A stretch of 38,062 nt of DNA from assembly GCF_017302315.1 (NCBI RefSeq), contig NZ_JAFLDT010000039.1, positions 1-38,062 on the forward strand, in the 5' to 3' direction. Below the pieces are notes generated by a model. It saw nothing but the letters and a program-made list of their open reading frames with translations. It was not told where the DNA came from and ran no database searches. The DNA is from Zoogloea sp. (lineage in GTDB: Bacteria > Pseudomonadota > Gammaproteobacteria > Burkholderiales > Rhodocyclaceae). Made by a program: the position numbers and the translations under genes. This document shows positions 30,895 to 35,996 of this stretch, one piece after another. The first letter of the stretch is position 1; the number at the start of each line of letters is the position of its first letter.

Positions 30895-30923
30895 AAAAAA
30901 CGCCGGCATGTCCGGCGTTTTTT
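30895..30923. terminator. Terminator after bamC
   Basis: AAAAAACGCCGG (30895-30906) pairs with CCGGCGTTTTTT (30912-30923), loop CATGT, ending in a T-run. Strong intrinsic terminator for the dapA-bamC transcript. Confidence 0.93.
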
Positions 30924-30962
30924 GCGTGTGCTGGCCGGACGGCATGCCGTCGGTCAGGACAT

Positions 30963-30989
30963 AAAAAAAGCCAACCCGCAGGTTGGCTT
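30963..30989 (-). terminator. Terminator of the small lipoprotein gene
   Basis: AAGCCAACC (30968-30976) pairs with GGTTGGCTT (30981-30989). On the minus strand it is followed by seven T's (30969-30963). Strong terminator 20 bases past the lipoprotein stop. Confidence 0.9.
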
Positions 30990-31009
30990 CTTCTTCACCA
31001 GGAGAAGAA

Positions 31010-31300
31010 TTACTTCTTCTCGGCAGTGGCAGCAGCAGCGGCAGCGTTCTCGGCGGTGGAACCAGCCGGGGCAGCAGCAGGAGCGGCGGCGGCCGGAGCA
31101 GCAGCGCCTTCAGCGGGCTTGGCATCGGCAGCGGGAGCAGCGGCAGGAGCAGCAGCCTCAGCGGGCTTGGCTTCGGCGGCGGGAGCAGCGGCAGGAGCAG
31201 CAGCGGGGGCCGGAGCTTCAACGGGCTTCGGCTCTTCCTTCTTGCCGCAAGCGGAGACAGCGAGTGCAACGAGAGCAGCAACCAGGAGAGATTGTTTCAT
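31010..31300 (-). CDS. Small Ala/Pro-rich lipoprotein
   Basis: A 96-residue protein with a clean lipoprotein signal (MKQSLLVAALVALAVSAC, Cys18), a short charged GKKEEPKP stretch and then an Ala/Pro-rich tail with two AKPAE-containing repeats of 16 residues, ending in AEKK. No domain is recognised; function unknown. Such short extended lipoproteins often line the outer or inner membrane. The ATG at 31300 has AAGGGAAACC upstream and the gene has its own strong terminator, so it is a real and probably well-expressed unit. The tail is encoded by GC-rich tandem repeats, which create open frames on the opposite strand that I consider spurious. Confidence 0.8.
   Translation of the reverse strand: MKQSLLVAALVALAVSACGKKEEPKPVEAPAPAAAPAAAPAAEAKPAEAAAPAAAPAADAKPAEGAAAPAAAAPAAAPAGSTAENAAAAAATAEKK
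31111..31206 (-). repeat. Two 48-bp tandem repeats inside the lipoprotein gene
   Basis: 31111-31158 and 31159-31206 match at 44 of 48 positions. Each encodes 16 residues of the Ala/Pro/Lys/Glu tail. Unit length is a multiple of three, so loss or gain keeps the frame. Confidence 0.8.
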
Positions 31301-31380
31301 TGTTGGTTTCCCTTATCGATAAATGAAGTACAACAACCAAATTAGAGGAGCAACCAGGTGAGGAACCTGATGTGATGTGT

Positions 31381-31432
31381 ATGCTAACACGGACGAAGTC
31401 CTTGAATAAAGACATTGTTGCGACGCCGCAAC
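31381..31432 (-). promoter_or_regulatory. Hairpin and -10-like site between roxA and the lipoprotein gene
   Basis: On the minus strand GTTGCG/CGCAAC (31417-31432) forms a six-pair hairpin followed by a weakly T-rich stretch, possibly the roxA terminator. Downstream, TGTTAGCAT (31389-31381) resembles an extended -10 for the lipoprotein gene. Both are weak calls. Confidence 0.3.
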
Positions 31433-31476
31433 GTTTCCGGTGCTGTGTCGAGTCTCCCGGGGTGTCCGGGCCACCA

Positions 31477-32604
31477 TCACATCAGCGATCCTGATGGGGT
31501 CGCAAAGCCGCAGCAGTACCAGTCATAGAGAAGGGCAATTGTTTCTTCGGACAGGCCGGAGAGGCTTTCAAGCTGGCGGTGGTCGGCAAGCTGCTCGATG
31601 ATGGCCTTGTCCTCATCGGGCACAGTGATGGCTTCGCCATTGATGAAAAACTGGCCACCGGAAAAAAGCAGCAGGGTGCAGGCATCAAGGCGATAGCCCT
31701 GGCCCAGGCAGGCGTCCACGAAATCATCGTGTTCAAGCGGGTCATCGGGCGAGTCGAAATATACGTGGGCCTTGGGTTCGGTGAGGTAGGCGCCCAGGAA
31801 AGCGCGCACGTCTTCCCGGGTCCAGGTGATGCGCGACAGGCTGTCGGCAACCTTGTCAATCATTCGCTCGCCGATTTCCGCCGAGTGGACCTGCCGTTCC
31901 AGTTCGGGGTCGGCGTAGATGCCGTCGAGCTGAATGGTGTCCTGGAGGTGGATGAGGAACTGTTGGGCGAGCTCCTGGGTGGTGGGGGAGCGGAAACCGA
32001 TGGAGTACGTCGTGCACTCGCCGATGGCGATCCCGTTATGGGCCCAGTGGGGTGGCAGGTAGAGCATGTCGCCGGGCTCCAGCACCCAGTCGTGCACGGG
32101 GCGGAAATCCTGGAGGATCTTCAGCGGCGCATCCTCGATCAAGCGGCGCTCCTCCTGGTTGCTGATCTGCCAGCGGCGCTGGCCTATGCCCTGGAGCAGG
32201 AAGACATCGTAGTTGTCGAAATGCGGGCCGACACCCCCACCATCCACGGCGTAGCTGACCATCAGGTCGTCCAGGCGGGCCTGGGGAATGAAATCAAAGC
32301 GGTGCAGCAGCGCGTCTCCTTCAGGACAGAACAGGTTCAGACCCTGTATCAGAACCGTCCAGGGCTGTGCCTTCCGTTTGAGATCGGCCGCCTTCTGCGG
32401 GCCGTGGATGACCTGCCAGTTATTGTCGCGATGGGTAACATAGCGGGATTCGACTTCCGGATCGCGCGCCAGCTCAAAAAGCTCTGACTTGCTTGCGACG
32501 CCGGTGAAGCCGGGCACTGCCTGGCGGATGAGCAGTGGTTTCTTTTGCCAATATTCGGCGAGGAATTCCTCCGCCGTCAGGCCGCCGAGAAGAGTGTTTG
32601 TCAT
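31477..32604 (-). CDS. roxA: JmjC-type ribosomal protein uL16 (L16) arginine hydroxylase, RoxA/YcfD family
   Basis: A 375-residue Fe(II)/2-oxoglutarate oxygenase. In E. coli YcfD hydroxylates an arginine of ribosomal protein L16. Seen: cupin/JmjC core with iron ligands GPHFDNYD (His128, Asp130) and the distal histidine in LYLPPHWAHNG (His189 by analogy), substrate region SYAVDGGGVGPH, and a C-terminal dimer/winged-helix part. The ATG at 32604 (MTNTLLGG) is chosen over an upstream in-frame start because it gives the usual N-terminus. A TATAAT lies only 7 bases upstream, so the mRNA may lack a leader. Divergent from rlmD. Confidence 0.9.
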   Translation of the reverse strand: MTNTLLGGLTAEEFLAEYWQKKPLLIRQAVPGFTGVASKSELFELARDPEVESRYVTHRDNNWQVIHGPQKAADLKRKAQPWTVLIQGLNLFCPEGDALLHRFDFIPQARLDDLMVSYAVDGGGVGPHFDNYDVFLLQGIGQRRWQISNQEERRLIEDAPLKILQDFRPVHDWVLEPGDMLYLPPHWAHNGIAIGECTTYSIGFRSPTTQELAQQFLIHLQDTIQLDGIYADPELERQVHSAEIGERMIDKVADSLSRITWTREDVRAFLGAYLTEPKAHVYFDSPDDPLEHDDFVDACLGQGYRLDACTLLLFSGGQFFINGEAITVPDEDKAIIEQLADHRQLESLSGLSEETIALLYDWYCCGFATPSGSLM

Positions 32605-32611
32605 GGCGCGG

Positions 32612-32617
32612 ATTATA
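32612..32617 (-). promoter_or_regulatory. -10 box of roxA, close to the start codon
   Basis: Minus-strand TATAAT (32617-32612) lies 7 bases upstream of the roxA ATG, so transcription would begin at or next to the start codon. No good -35 at 17 bases (CGGGTC). Confidence 0.5.
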
Positions 32618-32627
32618 GCGCTTCGCC

Positions 32628-32655
32628 TTGCCAAGACCCGGGTGGGGGATAAAAT
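32628..32655 (+). promoter_or_regulatory. Sigma-70-like promoter of rlmD
   Basis: -35 TTGCCA (32628-32633), 16-base spacer, -10 TAAAAT (32650-32655). Predicted start is near 32662, about 29 bases before the rlmD ATG. It overlaps the expected -35 region of the divergent roxA promoter. Confidence 0.55.
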
Positions 32656-32690
32656 GGCGCCCTTTCCCCAACAGCTTCCTGTCTCCTGCC

Positions 32691-34004
32691 ATGAGCACCA
32701 CGCCCGTCCGCGAAACCGTCATTGAATCCTTGGACCATGATGGTCGCGGCGTAGCCCATGTGGACGGGAAGACGATTTTTGTCGAAGGGGCGTTGCCGGG
32801 CGAACGGGTTGAATTTGTCGCCTACAGGATCAAGCCGCGCTTCGAAGTGGCGGACGTGGTGCGCATCATCGAACCCAGTGCCCAGAGGGTGATTCCCCCC
32901 TGTCCTCATTTTGGCGTGTGTGGCGGATGCAGCATGCAGCATCTGGAGGCCACCGCCCAAGTGGCGGCCAAGCAGCGAGTGCTGGAAAATGCCCTGTGGC
33001 ATCTCGGGCGAGTCCGTGCGGATGTGCTCTATCCTCCCATCGTCGGGCCGGCTTGGGGCTACCGCTACCGGGCTCGTCTGACTGTTCGCCATGTGCCGAG
33101 CAAGGGGGGCGTGCTGATCGGTTTTCACGAACGGCGCAGCAGCTATGTGGCGCCAATGGACGAATGCGCCATCCTTCCCCCCCACGTCTCGGCCATGGTC
33201 CCACGTCTGCGGAGTCTGGTCGCCCACCTGTCGGCGCCCGATCGCTTGCCGCAGATCGAGATTGCTGTTGGTGAAGGCCTCACGGCCCTTGTTTTTCGTC
33301 ACCTGCAGCCCTTTACCGCCGCCGACGAGACGCTTCTTGCCGCTTTCGCCCGGGACGAGGGCGTGCAGGTCTGGGGGCAGCTGAACGGCCCTGACTCGGC
33401 CCGGCGCCTGTTCCCCGCCGAAGCCCCGGGGCTGGCGTACACCTTGCCGGAGTTTGGCGTCTCGATGGCCTTTCGGCCGACCGATTTCACCCAGGTCAAC
33501 ATGGGGATCAACCGTCTGCTGATGCGTCGTGCCATGCAGTTGCTGGATCCCCGTCTCGGCGAGCGGATTGCCGACCTGTTCTGCGGTCTGGGCAACTTCA
33601 GCCTGCCCATCGCCAAAGCGGGTGCCCGGGTGGTTGGCGTGGAGGGGAGTGATGCGCTGGTGCGGCGAGCAGGCGAGAACGCCCGCGCCAACGGATTGGA
33701 GGCGTGCAGCGAGTTCTACGCGGCCAACCTGTTCGAGGCCACCGAAGACAGCATTGCCGCCCTTGGTCACCTGGATAAAATGCTTATCGACCCCCCTCGG
33801 GAGGGTGCAATTGCTGTAGTCAAAGCCCTCGGCGCGTCGGCACCTCCGCGGATCGTTTACGTGTCCTGCAACCCCGCAACCCTGGCCCGGGATACCGCAG
33901 TGCTCATTCACGAAAAGGGCTACCGCCTGAAGGGGGCCGGTATCGCAAACATGTTCCCGCAGACATCGCATGTGGAATCCATTGCTCTCTTCGAGCGGGA
34001 TTGA
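32691..34004 (+). CDS. rlmD: 23S rRNA (uracil-1939-C5)-methyltransferase
   Basis: A 437-residue RlmD (RumA) enzyme that methylates U1939 of 23S rRNA with SAM. Domains: N-terminal TRAM (about 5-60), iron-sulfur cysteines CPHFGVCGGC (Cys71, 77, 80, with a fourth near 162 in MDECAILPP), and the Rossmann methyltransferase domain with DLFCGLGNFSLPIA and the catalytic cysteine in YVSCNPATLARD (Cys393). The ATG at 32691 is chosen because the TRAM domain begins directly after it; the leader is C-rich without a clear Shine-Dalgarno. An upstream in-frame extension would overlap the promoter. Confidence 0.95.
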   Translation: MSTTPVRETVIESLDHDGRGVAHVDGKTIFVEGALPGERVEFVAYRIKPRFEVADVVRIIEPSAQRVIPPCPHFGVCGGCSMQHLEATAQVAAKQRVLENALWHLGRVRADVLYPPIVGPAWGYRYRARLTVRHVPSKGGVLIGFHERRSSYVAPMDECAILPPHVSAMVPRLRSLVAHLSAPDRLPQIEIAVGEGLTALVFRHLQPFTAADETLLAAFARDEGVQVWGQLNGPDSARRLFPAEAPGLAYTLPEFGVSMAFRPTDFTQVNMGINRLLMRRAMQLLDPRLGERIADLFCGLGNFSLPIAKAGARVVGVEGSDALVRRAGENARANGLEACSEFYAANLFEATEDSIAALGHLDKMLIDPPREGAIAVVKALGASAPPRIVYVSCNPATLARDTAVLIHEKGYRLKGAGIANMFPQTSHVESIALFERD

Positions 34005-34023
34005 GGTGCGTGCCGCAGGCATG

Positions 34024-34052
34024 AAAAAGGCGACCCGGAGGTCGCCTTTCTT
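34024..34052. terminator. Bidirectional terminator between rlmD and the yccA-type gene
   Basis: AAAGGCGACC (34026-34035) pairs with GGTCGCCTTT (34040-34049), loop CGGA. A-rich on one side and TTTCTT on the other, so it can stop both convergent genes. Confidence 0.88.
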
Positions 34053-34068
34053 GCTGCTGGACAATCGA

Positions 34069-34758
34069 TCAGTCGCGATCACCGCCGCCGAAGGCCATCA
34101 CCAGGTTGAGCAGGCCGACGAAGATGTTGTACACATCCAGATAGACCGCCAGGGTGGCCGTCACGTAGTTGGTTTCACCGCCCCGCACCACATTGCTGAT
34201 GTCGTACAGCAGATAGCCCGAGAACAGCATTACCACTGCAGCGGAGATCACAAGGTGCAGCACCGGCATCTGCAGGAAGATGTTGGCCACGCTAGCCAGC
34301 AGGATCACCACCAGGCCGACCATCAGGAACTTGCCCATGTTGGTGAAATCGCGCTTGGACACGCTGGCAATGCTCGCCATCGTGGCAAATACGGCACCTG
34401 TACCGCCAGCGGCCAGGGCGATCATGGAGCCGCCGTTGGAGAAGCCCAGGGCGACCTGCAGGATGCGCGACAGCATCAGGCCCATGAAGAAGGTGAAGCC
34501 CAGCAGCAATGCGACGCCGAGGCCGTTGTTCTTGTTCTTCTCGATGCCGTAGAAGAACGCGAACGAAATGCCCAGGAACAGCGCGAAGGCGATGAAAGGG
34601 CTACCCGCCAGGAACGAGAACTGCATTTGCACGCCGAGCAGTGCACCGGCAACGGTCGGCACCATCGAGAGCGCGAGCAGCATGTAGGTGTTGCGCAGCA
34701 CGCGGTTTGCGCCTTGCGACAAAACCTGCGTTTGCTGACCGTAAGTGTCGAGTTGCAT
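34069..34758 (-). CDS. Bax inhibitor-1/YccA family membrane protein
   Basis: A 229-residue protein with seven hydrophobic segments, the BI-1/TMBIM fold of YccA/YbhL. In E. coli YccA is a substrate and modulator of the FtsH protease; others may be pH-dependent Ca2+ channels. Seen: QTQVLSQGANRVLRNTYMLLALSM at the N-terminus and a C-terminal SGYLLYDISNVVRGGETNYVTATLAVYLDVYNIFVGLL carrying the conserved aspartates. The ATG at 34758 has CTGGAGGAAATCC upstream; an open upstream extension to 34845 is not needed. Converges with rlmD. Confidence 0.92.
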   Translation of the reverse strand: MQLDTYGQQTQVLSQGANRVLRNTYMLLALSMVPTVAGALLGVQMQFSFLAGSPFIAFALFLGISFAFFYGIEKNKNNGLGVALLLGFTFFMGLMLSRILQVALGFSNGGSMIALAAGGTGAVFATMASIASVSKRDFTNMGKFLMVGLVVILLASVANIFLQMPVLHLVISAAVVMLFSGYLLYDISNVVRGGETNYVTATLAVYLDVYNIFVGLLNLVMAFGGGDRD

Positions 34759-34844
34759 GGATTTCCTCCAGATTGATGTAAAGCAGATGACCTGCACTGC
34801 TTGAGAGTAACGGACGCCCCTGAAAGTTTCAACCGCGCGGCCCA

Positions 34845-34853
34845 TGCTAGAAT
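34845..34853 (+). promoter_or_regulatory. Extended -10 promoter of tRNA-Ser
   Basis: TGCTAGAAT (34845-34853) is an extended -10 placed 10 bases before the mature 5' end of the tRNA. A GC-rich run follows, as is common for stringently controlled stable-RNA promoters. No clear -35. Confidence 0.5.
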
Positions 34854-34863
34854 GCGCGCCCGC

Positions 34864-34951
34864 GGAGGTGTGGCAGAGTGGTCGATTGCACCGGTCTTGA
34901 AAACCGGCAACGGGAAACCGTTCGTGAGTTCGAATCTCACCGCCTCCGCCA
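34864..34951 (+). tRNA. tRNA-Ser (anticodon UGA)
   Basis: An 88-base class II tRNA. Acceptor GGAGGTG pairs with CGCCTCC (one G-U), discriminator G, encoded CCA at 34949-34951. The anticodon stem CCGGT/ACCGG presents TGA at 34898-34900. The long variable arm (CAACGGGAAACCGTTC region) and the T-arm GTGAG-TTCGAAT-CTCAC are typical of tRNA-Ser. Confidence 0.97.
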
Positions 34952-34958
34952 GGTATCC

Positions 34959-34990
34959 AGAAAAAACGCTCCTTCCGGAGCGTTTTTTCT
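34959..34990. terminator. Terminator after tRNA-Ser
   Basis: AGAAAAAACGCTCC (34959-34972) pairs with GGAGCGTTTTTTCT (34977-34990), loop TTCC: 14 perfect pairs and a T-run. Confidence 0.93.
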
Positions 34991-35119
34991 TTGCGCGGTG
35001 TGCCCGGCAGCTCCGTGCCACCCGCGAAACACTTTCGCCGTCTGAATCGTCATCTTTCCGCCAGGAAACGAACTTACAGCCCGTGAAACTGAGTTTCAGC
35101 GCCTGAAACTGCGTTGCGC

Positions 35120-35164
35120 GGGCCGGAAACATCGTTTCAGCGCTTGAAACTGTCTTTCCGGCCC
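35120..35164. repeat. Nested inverted repeat within the GAAAC array
   Basis: GGGCCGGAAA (35120-35129) pairs with TTTCCGGCCC (35155-35164). Inside, after four-base internal loops, GTTTCA (35134-35139) pairs with TGAAAC (35145-35150) around GCGCT. Confidence 0.8.
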
Positions 35165-35166
35165 GA

Positions 35167-35199
35167 GAAACCTCGATTCACGGCGTGAATCGAGGTTTC
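35167..35199. repeat. Perfect 15-bp hairpin within the GAAAC array
   Basis: GAAACCTCGATTCAC (35167-35181) and GTGAATCGAGGTTTC (35185-35199) form 15 uninterrupted pairs around loop GGC. There is no T-run, so it is not a standard terminator. Confidence 0.85.
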
Positions 35200-35219
35200 A
35201 GGCGTTGAGACGCTTACCT

Positions 35220-35519
35220 GCCGCCAGTCAACCCGGGTTCCGGCCGATCACGCCTTCGACCGGCGAGCTCGGGCTGCCCTGGTATACACTGTTTCCGGCC
35301 CAAATTTGACCACCGGGGCCAAGGTGGGGGCGGGGGCACCAAACCTAGTTGCCAACCTCTGATCCACCAGAAGCCGTCCTGCGTCGATTTTGGCCCGGTC
35401 TCTGACCTGGCCAGCAGTTCCGCACGCGGCAGGGTCGAACCCACCACGAGACGTTTAAGCGACTAACACTGTCCAATCATCTTGGCGTCAAGGCCTGACG
35501 TCGCACTAGGGGATCGTGA
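35220..35519 (+). other. Intergenic stretch without a recognisable gene; possible promoter at 35280-35288
   Basis: About 300 bases between the repeat array and the methyltransferase gene. No gene is supported; a 77-codon open frame on the minus strand is Pro/Trp/Arg-rich with no family look. TGGTATACA (35280-35288) fits an extended -10 and would give a leader of about 225 bases for the downstream gene. A short dyad GGGT-CGA-ACCC is at 35432-35442. No copy of the tRNA-Ser 3' end and no integrase were found here. Confidence 0.4.
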
Positions 35520-35957
35520 ATGCCTCGTAAGCCATCCAAGCCCGCCAAAGCCCCCAAGGCCTCCAAGTCGTCGACCAGAGTCGAACCTTACGAGCACTCC
35601 ACGCCCAAGGCCCCGTTGCGGCCTGATGTGGGCACGCAGGCGCAGTTCAAGAAGAAGCTGCCGCCCAAGACCTATCGCTACGATAGCAGCTTGAACCCGG
35701 CATTGGACTGGGACAACAACCCGGTGAGGACCATCGGTGAGGCCTTAATCAAGAAGATTCAGGATGCGAAGTCCATTGATGAGGCGAAGGCCGCCGCTGC
35801 CGAGCTAAGGCGGATGAGCAAACCATTTCTTAACTGGGCGGGGAAGGCCGAGCGGCTCAGTTTTGAAGTTCCTACGCTTCCCCTGTTCATTCACGAACGG
35901 CTTTCCACCCAAGCAATTTTGGAGACTTTAAAGAGCCACCGCCGAGACAAACAATAA
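35520..35957 (+). CDS. N-terminal fragment of a type III-like DNA methyltransferase, ended by an in-frame TAA
   Basis: A 145-residue frame: Lys/Pro/Ala-rich start (about 1-50), then RYDSSLNPALDWDNNP and a C-terminal part with FLNWAGKAERLSF and LFIHERLSTQAILETL (about 121-136). From family memory, this WAGK...HERLSTQAIL module is the N-terminal region of single-chain methyltransferases of about 900 residues that accompany restriction helicases. Here TAA at 35955-35957 stops it, and the methyltransferase sequence resumes in the same frame immediately after. The ATG at 35520 has AGGGGAT upstream. It could be a pseudogene fragment, a split subunit, or subject to read-through. Base composition is less GC-rich than the core genes. 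Confidence 0.65.
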   Translation: MPRKPSKPAKAPKASKSSTRVEPYEHSTPKAPLRPDVGTQAQFKKKLPPKTYRYDSSLNPALDWDNNPVRTIGEALIKKIQDAKSIDEAKAAAAELRRMSKPFLNWAGKAERLSFEVPTLPLFIHERLSTQAILETLKSHRRDKQ

Positions 35958-35996
35958 AGTTTTTTTGATGACCTTTTTAAGGACCCAAGGCACAGC

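Larger units (their letters stand above)
35026..35217. repeat. Array of degenerate 20-21-bp repeats with GAAAC/TTTC dyads
   Basis: The pentamer GAAAC (or one-base variants GAATC, GAGAC) starts at 35026, 35044, 35065, 35085, 35105, 35126, 35146, 35167, 35187 and 35207, i.e. every 18-21 bases, mostly 20 or 21. In most units TTTC or a close variant follows nine bases after the G, so each unit is a small inverted repeat, GAAAC-N4-TTTC. Neighbouring units also pair with each other to form larger hairpins. No protein reading is convincing because the period is not three. It lies 35 bases after the tRNA terminator. Function unknown. Confidence 0.75.

Noticed and set aside
30807-31345. Plus-strand Gly/Ser/Ala-rich frames opposite the small lipoprotein
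   Set aside because: Produced by the tandem GC-rich repeats; they also run through two strong terminators.
35026-35217. CRISPR array
   Set aside because: Unit period is only 20-21 bases, units are degenerate, and there is no constant repeat alternating with unique spacers; no cas genes nearby.
35429-35444. Possible tRNA 3'-end remnant (GGGTCGAACCC then ACCA)
   Set aside because: Only a short palindrome; no match to the tRNA-Ser 3' end and no other tRNA arms.
35214-35447. Minus-strand 77-codon open frame after the repeat array
   Set aside because: Pro/Trp/Arg-rich with no family resemblance or ribosome site; treated as noncoding.
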